This document shows, in pieces, positions 11,240 through 23,360 of a stretch of 64,000 nt of DNA. A program made the position numbers and the translations under genes. The DNA comes from Corythucha ciliata (taxonomy: Eukaryota; Arthropoda; Insecta; Hemiptera; Tingidae). The notes beneath the pieces are model-generated. The model worked only from the letters and a program-made list of their open reading frames with translations, made no database searches and was not told where the DNA came from. Every line of letters begins with the position of its first letter. Within the stretch, counting starts at the first letter, position 1. The stretch spans positions 32,531,253 through 32,595,252 of the forward strand of contig CM075939.1 of NCBI GenBank assembly GCA_038030265.1, given 5' to 3'.

Positions 11240-14170
11240 TTTACTTCCTTAGGGCAATGACTATTTGTTTCTCCACTCCGTTGCTTCCACCTGCAGAGTG
11301 GAGAAACAAGTTTCCTTGACGCCTGTCGGTCAGCAGATTGTTAGGAATTTTGTGTGGTTTTGACATGTGACAAAGAAATTTGTTTCGGCCTGCGGATGCC
11401 TTGAAAATGGGATGCATTGCCCTGAAACTAGTCGGCATAGTTAAATAAAATTTTGGATTTAGAGTTTTGGACATGGTGTTTGAGGAATGAAGACTGCGGG
11501 ATTGACAATTCAGGGATTGTGTGGACGACCACACGATACTTCCATGTTCCCGTTTTTGGCGTTCATCAATAATGCATACGAAAAAAAAATAAAAATAAAA
11601 AAGAAAACGTCCATGGCCGAATCATTTTTTTCAGTGCTCCGACCCCTACGATTTCATGCTGTTTGAAAGGAACATGGGCGCGTGAGTTTTGAGAACAACA
11701 ATTTCGAAAGGCTGTAGCCCGTTCCACATTCGTCGTGGAAAACTACTTCATATACAAAAGTTGTAGGAAATTTAATGCTCAACAAGTTTTGTAGGTTAAG
11801 ATTTTCCTCGAAAGTAACTCATTTCCGGGATATTTAGAAGAAACTAAAAGAAGTGCCAAAACATTTCAGATTTTGGGCTGCCAAAAATTTACCCCTGAAG
11901 AGGAAGCATTTTCAGAGTTAGACATTTTTTTTTTCGAACACTTCTGACCTATAAATACAAGGTGACGAAAAAGGGGTTTGTTTTCGGCAACGTTGTAGTC
12001 AATTTGCTTGGAAATTGTACGAGAAATCTGAACAAAATTCCAGAACCTATTATTTCGGAGTTAATACCGAAAATGTAATTCCGTTACGGGGAGACCATGC
12101 CTGGGAAATGATTTTCCTTCAAAACAAATTCGCGTTTTTCATACCAAGAAACAACTAGATTTAGATTACTATGTAAATCTGTGGCAAATAATTTTTGACG
12201 TAGTCACGTCAAATCCTACACCTCCCACAATTAGCGCTTAATCTCAGTTTTTTTCGGGTATAAATATTTGCAATTAAGATACAAAGGGGCCCTCGCGCCC
12301 CATTTTTGCAATTTCGACCGTTATTTTGTGCTACTGGTCCTTTTGCGATAAAGACGATTTTGGCAACAAAAAAAGTTGCATTTTTTCGGCAGTGTTGTAA
12401 TCAATTCGCAAGTTTTCACGAGGAATCAGAACAAAATATTTAAAAAATTCTGGAATCACTTGTTTTGAAGTTAAGTTGTATGAAAACGACATTTGTTGCG
12501 GGTCCAATAAATATGTTTTTCTCAAATTCAAGGCCAGATTGGTGCTTCTCAAACCAAGAAATAGCCAGGTTTTCATTTTTATGCAATTTATCAAAAAAAA
12601 GCGACAGACAGACCGACGGCATCCCACTTTTTTCAACTTTTCTGAGGTTGTACATCAAGAATGTGAAGTCAGCTCGGACTCGATTTTTTTTCATGAACAC
12701 CATACCCCATCTCACCTCAGTACGCATATTTCATAATTTCGGTGCGATTTTGGGATATTCGGGGGAATTTTTGGATGGGTAAGTGATGAGGAGGGTGATG
12801 GTGAGGGGTAATTTTACTTTTATGAAAGTGTTTCTGTGAGTAGGTACTTTTGAAGATCGACGCGGAAAAATCTGTATTTACTTTTTCATGATTGGTGAAA
12901 TACGGCTCAAATATGACGATATGATCAGGAATATCTGAACTTTTGCAGTGAGAATTTGGCTGTTCGTGTTACAAGTATGTAGTCGTAATCATCTTCTTAT
13001 TTTTTGGTCAGGAAGGTTCAACGTTTTCAACTGAGTCGGTGGGCCTTGAGGAGTTGGGATGCCAGGTAAACCGTTTTTTTGGGATACATACATTATTTAT
13101 TGGATTAGTTAGGTAGGTAGTATTATCCAACAAAACTTGTCGATGTATGGTTTAGAGAGATCGCGACTAACAATAAGACTTATTTAATCCTCCAGACATT
13201 TTATCAAACAATCTTCGACAACGCGATAGTCTATTGATTTTATTTGTAGCAGTAAGTTTGGCATTACCGTGAGTTTTGGTTGCGTATCACATTTATTTTC
13301 GTGAAAACAGTCGCATATATAAACAGCAACTAGCAAGCAGCGTAAGATGAATAAAGTTGCAGAATCCATAACTCCCATTATTGGGGAGCCTCCCTACAAT
13401 CCACGTGTAATTCAAATTATTAATGACATGAATTTGTCTCCCCTCCTCTGTACTTCAAAAGTTTGTTTAAGCTGAGTGACGATACCCAGAATTGGTGGAT
13501 GCCAAAATTCTATACCGTGAGACTGAAAACAAGCAAAATATTTCGTTCTTAATGTACATTCCAAAATTATTCCTTTGCATTACAGAATTGAGCTTCTTGC
13601 TCAGTCAAGTGATCTCATGCCCGTGAAAGGGAAAAGACCGAGAACCAACTTACCTATATGAAAACTTGTGTGAATATGGAATATGCCTGAAGTTGAGTCA
13701 AACGTCCACTACAAAACGTAAACATTGGGATAACTAAATATCATGAATGGCTAGATACATTTAATTTTTACCTTTTAAATGTCACCCCTATAATTCACCC
13801 GTCGCTGGTACAAATCGGAGACAAAAATCCTCAGAAAGTAACGACTGAAATTGTGTACCTCACGATCGTGATCGTAAACCAACGACGAAATTCTGAAAAA
13901 GTTGCGCGTTCGCGGCTGAATACATGCCGTAGTTAAACTCGCTACTGGTATTTGTCGTACATGCCATAACTGAATTATTCGTAATTGCAAATTTTTGCGA
14001 TTAATGCGAAAAAATAAAATGTTCGCGGTGCACTAAAACTGTTGAACTTGAGTATTCTGTCTTATCAATGATATAATTATTAACAAGATAACCACTACAA
14101 CGGCATTGAATCTTCCATGAGCTAATCAGAGGCCACGAAACAACTCCTGGCTGAAATCGAGTAGCATTTC
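11240..14170. other. Intergenic with a diverged duplication (about 11990-12200 and 12390-12590)
   Basis: Two copies of a ~200-bp block about 400 bp apart share the order GTTGTA(G/A)TCAATT, GAACAAAAT, then CCAAGAAA(C/T)A. Short frames on both strands at 12331-12782 overlap this block and have no domain. The rest (12800-14170) shows nothing recognisable. Confidence 0.45.
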
Positions 14171-14173
14171 AAA

Positions 14174-16058
14174 TTACGCCTCCGGGCAGGTTGTAGGCAT
14201 CGACCAGGTTTGAGTGGCATCGATTTCTGTTCGAGTGGATTCGAGTTTTCTAGTTTCCGAAGGAAATGTTGTCAAATTCGCGAGGTACGAAAATGGATTC
14301 TGGGTGGAATTTTGAACTGTGGGATTGAACTGAACTCTTTTTTCAATAATCGAGGAGAGGGCTGTTTTCAGTAGCTGATCAACGTGACGTTTGACCGTAC
14401 GCCCATTGTCGAGCTGAACGAGATAGTGCAGTTTGCCGAACTTCCTGATAATTCTCCCGGGAATCCAAAAGGTCTTATTGTTTGAGCTTGAGTAGCACTT
14501 GGCTTGAATACGATCGCCCAGTTGAATGAGTAGGACCAATTGATTTTTGAAATTTTGGAGGTTTTAAGGCGTCGAGTGTATTCTTTTTTAGGTTGAAGGT
14601 GAACTAAATATGTTGATTTTTCGATCGCATTAGCTGAATGAACAATAATTTCAGAAAGATCATCGATCGTTTTGAGATCGATGTGGAGCCGTCTTATCCA
14701 GGCGCAACCTAATATGGCTTCAAAGGAATCGGGGACGACGTAAATTGTCTCTTCGACTTCTTTGCCTTTGTAAGACGCTCTGACAGTCACTTTACCGTCA
14801 GGTGTGAATATGTCCCGTGTATAAGAACGGAAACGAAGTTTACTCTCTTCAAGAGGAGAGTTGAGTTGGATTCTTTGAAACTGACTTCGAGGAAGAAATG
14901 TAAAAGCGGAACCTGAGTCGACTTCAAATTTAACTGGATGTCCTTTGATGGTAACTGTGACGTAATATCGGCGAATAATTGAATTTGCATTAAGATCCTG
15001 GTTTTTAAAAACGTCGATGATGTGCTGGATACCATAAGAATAGGATTCATCAGTAGCGGAATCTTCGTTTTCGTCTTTGTTGATTACAGTCGATTTCACT
15101 GACTGGGTAGGTCGATCTCGGAGTAGAGACCGCAGACAGACTGAAGAAACGTGTCCAGTCTTACTACATTTCAAACACTTCAAGTTCGAACGTTGTGTGC
15201 GACAGTTCTTCGCATGATAGTTGCTTTTCCCGCAACGAAGACAAAGGCCGTCAATTTCAAGTTTCCGGAAATCGATTCTGGTTTTTGATGGACTAAGAGA
15301 AGTTCGAGTTTGAGATTAACTACGGGTTCGTTGAGTGGACGACGACGGAAATGAGGAACGGCGTTGAACTTGATTTAGGTCGACGGTTGGGTTTAAGATT
15401 TGATTGGAACTTCCTGCCATACGTCGAGAATCGATAGAGGATGCTTCCAGTACCAAAGCTTTCGCGACTATGTCGTTGAAGTTCGCGGATTCTGCTTGAA
15501 GTATTTTCTCTCGAATGTCGATGTTGTGCAGTCCTCGAATGAACTGTGCGCGGAGAAAAATATCCGCGATCGATGTTTGGCATTCGCATGGGGAAATAAT
15601 CTCACAATCTGGAATTCTTCCTCGCAAGGAAGCGACGAACTGAGCAATCGATTGTTCCAGTTGTTGCGTCGTCGATAAAAACTCATGTTGGACGACAAGT
15701 ACATTTGTTTTAGGTGACAAATGGTCTTCGAGAAGTTTTACTAGCGCGTCGTAATCGAGATCGAACTGACTGATTAGAGCTGCGAGCGCCGTAACAGTCT
15801 GAAAGTGGCTTGCGCCGATCGGATTAAGAAGAAGTTTCGCACAGTTGCGCTTGTTGTCCGAAATGTTCTTCATCGAAATGTAATTTTCGAATCGCATCCT
15901 GTATTTCCTGAAGCTTTCAATTGAATTGTCGAATGGGTCGAAGTTCGGAACGAAAACAGTGTTCACTGGTGATGTAAGTCGCTCTGATGTTGTTGCGATT
16001 GAAAATACTTTGAAACCGTTTGCAATTTCATAAACTGGGTGAACTGCTCTGGGTTCAT
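14174..16058 (-). pseudogene. Ty3/gypsy-like retrotransposon with RT/RH/most of IN deleted
   Basis: Minus-strand relic. Gag starts near 16058 (MNPEQFTQFM) and breaks at a stop near 15967. It continues at 15966-15316 with the Ty3/gypsy gag block LLEDHLSPKTNVLVV and IAQFVASLRG. A zinc knuckle follows (CLKCSKTGHVSSVC, C-x2-C-x4-H-x4-C, frame 15183-14368), then an aspartic protease with FEVDSGSAFTFLP (catalytic DSG). Around 14540-14570 the frame jumps to the integrase C-terminus (GDRIQAKCYS, HYLVQLDNGRTVKRHVDQL; 14539-14174). RT, RNase H and the integrase core are gone, removed by an internal deletion that also shifts the frame. No LTR pair could be delimited by eye. Confidence 0.85.
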
Positions 16059-16099
16059 TTTTTTGGTCACCTCATCGGCAATTTGTTGTGGCTCGGGCG

Positions 16100-16800
16100 G
16101 TTTTGATACTTGATATTATATTTTTCGAATACAAAAGTGGAATGGAAAAAATCAACACATGACTTGACTAAAAGATATTACGATATATCGAGGCTCGAAA
16201 ACTGGTTCACCCTCAGAGGCATTTCCATTGATGAAGGTCATCGGCACAATAAAGTAGTACACTGTTTTGGTCCGAAAGTATACAATCTATTGAACTCACT
16301 TTTAACGCCTATTGACCCGTCTACCAAGTTACTACGAAGATTTAATTAGCATTCTAGAAAATCATTCATGTCCAAATCCAAACATTATTATTCAACCGCA
16401 CCGGTTTTTGAGTAGAGATCAGAAAGAAGACGAGCTAATTTCATTACAGAGCTCCGACGTCGCTCATCAACATACAATTTCGAAAAAGAAGGAGTGACTG
16501 TAAGAAAAGTGTTGGCGATCTTTTATTTAGGGTTCAGTTCCAGGGTTGCCGACTTTCGCTATGAAACACCTTTCGTTCGGCATCAAAACAGCCCCATTTG
16601 AATTCAACAGGATTGTGGACCAAATCTTGAGCGGCCTCCATGGAGTTCTATCATCATCGTGACATCATCGTCCATGGGCCTTCCATGGAATCCTGTTACG
16701 AAAATTTGGTAAATTGTCTGAAGCGTTCACGTCAGTATGATCTGCAGTTGTTCAGTTGAATAAAGGTGTTGTATCAGTTATTCAAGACCTTACACATCGT
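16100..16800 (+). pseudogene. Ty3/gypsy relic: gag and RT fragments
   Basis: Opposite strand to the 14-16 kb relic. A gag fragment near 16300-16500 reads SRDQKEDELIS, related to the gag in the 5935-6809 element. After a deletion, 16540-16740 keeps RT pieces: FNRIVDQILSGLHG (palm) and IIVHGPSMESCYENL with the catalytic-loop region degraded (YHHRD in place of Y-x-DD). Multiple frameshifts and a deletion between gag and RT. Confidence 0.75.
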
Positions 16801-16829
16801 TATGACAAGATTTAAAATGTCGAGTAAAA

Positions 16830-17330
16830 CTCCGAGCGATATTCAACGCTCCACGCTCTCAAAACGTCGGCGATGTCACAAGCTTTTTAGACATGGCAAG
16901 GTAGTACTCGAAGTTTGTGTTGCACTTTAGCAAAAATGAAGAGCCCATGGAAATTTGATTTTCTGACTACATCACCAATACTTCCGGAGTTATGTTTCCT
17001 TGCTAATAAGCTCAAAAACGTAGTAGATGTCGTCTTATCTGTATAAAAATAGGCTCTTTCAATTGAAAATGATGTGCTCTTTCCAATGGGCTCATCATTT
17101 TTACTATTGCAACAATTATTGGGTGCGCAACAAGCTGTTTCTGAAAAAAAAAAAGAAAGAAAATGGCGGATATCTCGGAAACAAGGAGTGGCATACTTAT
17201 GATCGAGAAAACCCAAGGCATTATCGAAGTCAGGATTTTTGGCTAGGGTGTTGATAAAGACCTTGGCTTATTGTCAGAAAAATGAAGAAGTAGTGTTACA
17301 GCTGCTGAAGGAAAGGAGAAACAAGATATT
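16830..17330. other. Intergenic, nothing recognised
   Basis: Frames at 16887-17254 on both strands carry no domain. An A-run occurs at about 17142-17155. Confidence 0.5.
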
Positions 17331-17389
17331 TTGCAACCCCCGGCCACTCACAGGTCTCAGACATTGTCTCAGTCTGGGACTTGCCTAGG

Positions 17390-17800
17390 ACATTTTTTAT
17401 GGTCTAGGCTAGAGATGACGCTTCTGAGATCGCCAGGCATTTTCTGCTGGGGAACACCACTTTGGGCTTCTTGATAACGGCTGGCAAATGCGAAAATTGT
17501 TTCTTCGCAATCAATAAACTGGAAAACCACCATCGCCATTCAATTTCAAATGAAGCCCTGGCTACTTATTAGTAATCCTATCGGTATTTCACATTACAAT
17601 CAAATTGGATGGCGTTATTGGTTATTTATAGATCACGGGAAACGACTTTTTACTCTCGCCAGTCATTTTCAAATTACCCAAAGGTGTGTTTGCCAACACC
17701 CTCTGTTATGCGTTTCTGTTATGTGAACCCCCGGCCCACGGGAAATGTCTGGTCTCAGAAGTGTCATTTCTCACGGTTAGACCGTAGAAAACGTCGTTTG
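17390..17800. repeat. Imperfect inverted repeat, ~70-bp arms (17390-17458 / 17731-17800)
   Basis: The arms share blocks reading CTCAGAAG(T/C)GTCAT and AAAATG(C/T)CTGG in opposite orientation. CCCCCGGCC occurs at both 17337 and 17730. This may be the remains of a foldback element. A 223-codon frame spanning 17609-18280 crosses it and is probably fortuitous. Confidence 0.4.
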
Positions 17801-17893
17801 CAGGTGCCAGGCCACAATCAAATGATAAGGATTTTTCGTACGGTGGGCTCCCGGAGTAATCATTGGTTGTTTACGAAATTCATATTAACATGG

Positions 17894-17990
17894 TTAACCG
17901 GTTTTCGGTCCATTCTATCGACCATCTTTGGTCTATCTAGACGGGTCTCAAGATGGTCTAGAATAGACCGAAAACAGGTCAACAGGTTAA
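17894..17990. repeat. 97-bp hairpin
   Basis: A left arm of ~35 bp (TTAACCGGTTTTCGGTCC onward) pairs with 17950-17990, sharing GTTTTCGGTC and GACCATCTT. The loop is about 20 nt. A small palindromic element or a structured-RNA source. Confidence 0.55.
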
Positions 17991-18299
17991 TATTTTGTGG
18001 AGGAGATTACCTTTTTCGTAAACTACATGAAGAATACTCGAATATTTCGCCTCAATGTAATCATAAATTTTGTTGGTCGGACATCAAAACCATTAAATCT
18101 GGTCCGATGAACACATTCCCTTCAGGCCTCGATCTTCCCACTGAAGTAGCCACAGTATTGGTATTGCGTGCACCTATGAACTGCTATGAACACCGCTATA
18201 AGGCGTTCAAATTTCAGGGTTGTCAACTTTTTAGCAAAGGTGGTAAAAATTGCCAATCGTTGACCGGCGATTGCGGCTGAACCGATTTCAATTTTTCAC

Positions 18300-19560
18300 A
18301 AGCTACTCGACGCAAATGAAAATTAAAATAGTAAATTCAAAATAACAACCCATTTGCAATAAATAACCCATTACAGATTGAAAATAATAACCCTGTTCTT
18401 ATCATATTGGGAACTCCTTGTTAGCACAGAAGCTTCGACCAGCGGGTCCAGAAATGAAAAAAGGAAAACAGTGAGAAAAAGGGTAAAACCGAGTGAAATC
18501 TTTGAATTTGGAGACCAAAAATTGTGTCAACTTTACCAACGATAATGAAATTTTCCCCCTTCATCAGACAACAAAGCAATTGTTACCACAAAAAAGTTGC
18601 TATTGGAGTCGGGGAGGCGTCCTGCATGCAGTGACTATAGTTTATCAGTTGTTTACAATTTTACTTGTTGCTGTAACGGATGATTGTGTGTTCCGTACTC
18701 AAAAATGTGTACTCCGCATTGAGTACAAATGCCACTACGCCAACTGTAGTCTTCTCATAAAAAAATGTCTCTTGCAAATCTGATCGAAATGTCTGGATAA
18801 TGATTCATTCTCATAAGTTGTGTGGTGCCTATACGAGGAGGAAAGGTGGAAGAATGATTCGGAGGGGAGGGGGTAATTAACCGGTCAATTTGTGCGCGAG
18901 TTATTTTCAAAATGAACGTGATGCCTTTTTTACCTAATAGAAAGTGAAAATGAAGCTGTAAGCTGTATGATTGTAGTGAAATGGAGCATGGTGGAGTATC
19001 ATTTTGATGAAGTTCGAAAGATTAAGTTTACTTTCACAACTTTTTTTTATAACTTGTGCCAAAGAGAATGTGTAGGGAGGGGTGGACACTTGTCTGAGTT
19101 TATGGTAAGGAAACGGGTTTTTTTTTGCAGACGATGAGGCTTATCACATTAGTATGCTAGTGAAATTAGTATAATTCGTCTTCGGGGGAGAGGGAGTGTG
19201 ATTCCAGATCAACTAAAAATTGACTGGCCCTTCAAGATACAAGGTGCTTTTTGAACAGGATAAAGTTTGAAGAAAAAAGACGAAATTCCAATGTAATCCA
19301 CCTCTGGTTTGGTCTAACTTGGGTGAGGGGAAGGGAAGCTGCCCAACAATAAGCAGGACGAGTCCCGCGGGGGCTTGACCCTGTTTTACGCGCGTCTTTG
19401 AAGGCGTTTCCAACGCATGAACGGAGCGGAAGGAAAAATAAAGAAGAGAGAGAGAAAAGAAAGAGTGGGAGCCGCCGTCTATATCAACGAGAGGCGGACA
19501 CTTTGTTGGACTCATAACGATCACCGCCGCTGGAAGATTAAACGGCCATTTCCAGGACCA
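18300..19560. other. Intergenic, upstream of the Osiris gene
   Basis: No supported gene. The ~150 bp before the Osiris ATG are open in frame back to 19417, but the ATG at 19567 is preferred because it begins a signal peptide. No promoter motif could be assigned with confidence. Confidence 0.5.
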
Positions 19561-19566
19561 CTGATC

Positions 19567-20539
19567 ATGAGGGGCTTTTTAAGTTTGATATTTGTGACGG
19601 CTGTCTGCGCGTCGAGTGCGTTGAGTATCGAGTTGGACGACTGTTTCGCCAAGGATTCCATATCATGCATTCAACAGGCTGTCTTTCGTAAAGCCAAAGG
19701 TTTTTTCGACCAGGACAAAATTGAATTGTTCGGTGGTCTGTCTTTGACTCGGCAGGAGCTCAGTTCAGACGACAAAGCGAGAAGCTTGGACGAGGAGCAG
19801 AAGATAGAGGAGATAATCAACGCTGGACCTAAAGCCGATCACGAGGCTCGAGAGGATGCTCTTGAGTCGTACGCTATGGCCCGTGCCGGCCGGCTTTTCG
19901 AGGAACGCTCACTGACTTGGAATTTGAACCCTTTAGTCGGTGAAGTTGCCACCATGTCTAGGAGTATCTCTGAGTCGATCCCCGCTGAGATCAAGGAAGG
20001 AGTGACTTCTCTGGTGAACGAAGGTACTTCAAATCGAGATAAGTTGTTAAAAGGAAGGGATGAAAATATGAACCTTTGATTTCTTTTTGCAGGACGAGGC
20101 AAGAAAAAGAAGCTCCTCAAGGCCCTCCTTCCCTTTCTTCTCGGGTTAAAAATGAAATTGGCCGGATTTTTGGTCCTTTCCTACTTCGTCATCGCTTTCA
20201 TCGCCAAGAAGGCTCTATTATCGTCTCTCATTTCGCTGGCCATCGCCGGTTTCATCGCCATCAAAAAACTTCTGGCCAACAACCAACACGGTCACCATGA
20301 GGTGAATAAATTTTAAAAATGCACTCCCTAAAAACCCGTACAACTGAGAAAAATTCATTTTTCCGCAGGTCCACGAAGTGTCTCACGGTTGGCCCAGCGG
20401 TCACTCATCGGGCGGCGGTTACTCATCGGGCGGTTGGGACAGCTACGGAGGCGGCGGCGGTCATGACATTCACGGAGCTTACTCGAGCAACGTGGCTCAC
20501 ACTCTAGCCTACAACGGTCAAAAACCCACCACCCGATAG
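19567..20539 (+). CDS. Osi: Osiris family protein (DUF1676), 3 coding exons, 278 aa
   Basis: Coding exons are 19567-20023, 20093-20301 and 20369-20539. Both introns are GT-AG (69 and 67 bp) and the phases join to 279 codons including the stop. Residues 1-20 form a signal peptide (MRGFLSLIFVTAVCASSALS). Next come the two-cysteine region (C26, C34, in DDCFAKDSISC), the DUF1676 body with FFDQDKIELFGGLSL, a basic KKKK stretch and a long hydrophobic segment (about 166-207). A Gly/Ser/His-rich tail follows, with AHTLAYNGQKP near the end, the Osiris AQxLAY motif with His for Gln. Osiris proteins are insect-specific, secreted or endomembrane-associated, and linked to cuticle and tracheal development. 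Osiris genes usually sit in a conserved cluster, but no second one is visible here. The subfamily number cannot be assigned by eye. No disabling change is seen. Confidence 0.93.
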
Positions 20540-20550
20540 GGACTACTCAG

Positions 20551-23296
20551 GTAATTTTTGGTTTTGTCTTACTAATCATAAGATAAAGATAAAAATTGGA
20601 AAGCGTTTAACGTTTTAATTACTATCGTCGTTGTGACTGGATTTTCTCGTAAATACTGATCAGTTTGATAAGTTCAGTTAGCCGTGGCTTAACGAAATTC
20701 CAAGCAGAAAGCGTTTCTTCTCCACCATCGATCTATCATTTGTTAAATTTTGTAATTGTGTGCTTGATTAGCCATGAAAAATAAGTCGAGCGCATCCATT
20801 AATTTTACAAATACGCAACATCATTACCGTGGAAATAGTTTACAAATAGCATAGATATCAGTGACGGGTATTTACCGTAGCAGTATTTGGGCTTTTTAGG
20901 GTGTGGTGACGTTGACGAAGAGAGCAAGAAACACGTTTCAATGAAAATGAGGCACGATTTCAGATCAAAACTTGTAAAGAATCCTCCTTGAAAAGGCGTG
21001 GGCTCGTTCAGATGAGTAATTATGCAAATGAGAGAAAATAGTACAATAAAATAGGAGGAGTTTTTCCCTTTTCGTGGTGCGTGAATGATATTCGTGTCAT
21101 GACCGATGGGAAATGTAATAAAAAAAAATGCAAAGGAGAGGTTGTGCTGGATAAATGGCTGGGGGACGAAGTGTAGGTTTTACATCCCCTTATGTGACAT
21201 AGGAGGAACATAGGAGCGAACGAATGGAAAAATAGGACTTTCTCCTTTGATTCAGATAATAAATTCTTCTTTTTAAATGGCCTCCTTTCCGGAATTAAAA
21301 CTCTTTCCCAGCATCCGGATTTGGCGAAACCTTTTTGATAAATTTTGAGAACTTGATCTTATATATGACCTTATTTTTTCCAATGGGTTTTTAGCTGCTT
21401 AATAGATAAATCAAACTAGAAAAGGTCGCGGAAAATAACGTTAATACCGATGATCGATTATAAGAAGATAACAAAGAACCAAAATAGGGTCCTCTCGCTC
21501 TAAAACTTTGAAGAACGGGCGGGGTACTCTTAAATACTCCTGATTTTGATACGTTATTATAGGGCCGTTAAATTGGGATTGTGTATTCTAAATATTCTTC
21601 TAATAACCGAATAGGCTTTTATGGAAAATACATTTTAAAATAGGGTTAATCACGCTGATGTTTTTTTTCGTTTTATAGCCTGTTCATACGAAGCGAATTT
21701 ACAAGCTAAATGACCTAAGATCTATGAAATGTGTTCAAAAATCATAATTATGTTCTACTTAGTTAAGCCGTGAAAATCGCTTCGTGTGTACAGGACACTG
21801 CCCCGCATTTATAGTTGTCTCTTAGTCTGAGTACCTAAGCCCTTCACCTAAAAGGCTTCAAATCGGTCATTTCAATTTGTGAATCATCTCCAATCGAAAT
21901 AAGCAAATACTCAGTTTCAGTGAGTACTATGAATACGGACCTAGGGACATTAATTTAATTGTATTCCCTTTGTTGTAACTCGCCTAAAACAATTAACCTA
22001 CCTATCACTTGGAAACCATTCAATCACGCACACTCCAGGAGTAATCGCGCTGAAACTTTCCATCGTAAACAATTAAATTGAAAGGAACAGAGACAGCGTT
22101 GTATTTTTCAAAAGGGCGACCCACTAAAACAAAACAAAATAACAACCTGTTTGACCTAATTCTTGAAATTAAAAAAAAATCCTGAAAGACACCTTCGTGT
22201 CTTGTATCTATTTCCTCTCTCTTAATAGAGGAGACATCAAGGGCCGGAAGAGAAGTGAAATCAACGTTTTTAAAAGCTTTATCGAAGCTTTCTTGTTTGG
22301 TCTTTCTAGTAGTAGTAAAGTCCCCCTTTCGTGGAAAAGAAAAAGAGACGCTACTACTGATGTGTCCAACTTTGAAGCCTCGCCGCCCTATTTCACCCTG
22401 TTTCCGGTTCGAAAAAAAAAACAACAAGAAACGGGCAGAACTTTTTGGACATGTCGCATTCCCTCATTATGATAGGAAATACGGGACATCCTGGATGTTT
22501 TTTAAATCGGACTTATTTTTCGGACTGAATTCGACCTAATTTATGCCCTCGACCGGCTTTTTGCATTTAATTAACACGTATTTATAGCGAATATTAGACA
22601 TGCATTAACTTCGAAGTTTCAAAGTTCTTTTCTTCTTCTTATTCCTCCTCTTAAATTTAATGTAGGCCACCCAGATCTCCTTTGAGGTATTTTAAACACC
22701 CGTCTCCCTCTTATGTACTCGCAGGAACACAGCGTATCTTCCTTCCCACTCTCGATGCCCTATACACTCTTAAATGCTGCTAGTCTGGTTTGAGGAATTT
22801 CAGGGGAATGAAACAAAATAATTAATTATTAATCATCTCCAACGAGCACACGAATCCACCACACATCCATCACTTGAATAGTAACGAATTAGAGAAGAAT
22901 CGGAGATACAAAAAAAGAACGGGAGACAGAACAAAAAATAAAAGGAGTCACAATTAAACCGTTTATCGGGAATGAATCGATTTTTTGAAAATAGTGTTTG
23001 CTTTCTTGCTATATTCTGAAATTTACCAGCCTCAAGGGATGAAACTGTGGCGGAAACAATTCACTCGACACATGTCGTTTACAAAAAATAAAATTTTCTC
23101 CATTTTGATTTAATTTTCTCCAAAGAACCAAGGTCACACATGTCTTTTCATACGTGGGTGCACCAGTTAAAAAGAAGTACGTTACGGGGATGCCACTGAG
23201 TGATTTTTATTCCTAAGAGCCACCGTACATTAGTTTCTGTATACTATAAATGCCCAACACAACAAATTCATAAGTGATTTGTTTCTATTGTTTCAG
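20551..23296 (+). other. Probable intron in the Osiris 3' UTR (2.7 kb)
   Basis: Eleven bases after the stop, CTCAG|GTAATT is a strong donor. A pyrimidine-rich acceptor (TTGTTTCAG) ends at 23296. No supported gene lies in between; frames at 20076-22540 on both strands lack domains. Inferred from splice-site quality only. Confidence 0.5.
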
Positions 23297-23360
23297 ATTT
23301 AACCAGAGAAAAATAAAGATCTTCATGTCATCCTTGTAAATAAAGTACAATGCAACAAAT
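23297..23360 (+). other. Probable terminal 3' UTR exon of Osiris with poly(A) signals
   Basis: Directly after the acceptor there are two AATAAA hexamers, at 23312-23317 and 23339-23344. No AATAAA/GT-rich end is equally convincing in the ~300 bp after the stop codon at 20539. Transcript data would decide this. Confidence 0.45.

Noticed and set aside
12331..12782. Four overlapping ~100-codon frames on both strands
   Set aside because: They overlap a diverged duplication, have no domain, and share coordinates on opposite strands.
17609..18280. 223-codon plus-strand frame
   Set aside because: No domain, and it crosses two inverted repeats (17390-17800 and 17894-17990). Probably fortuitous.
22020..22539. 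Frames of 91-135 codons on both strands downstream of Osiris
   Set aside because: No domain or splice logic; they lie in the proposed 3' UTR intron.
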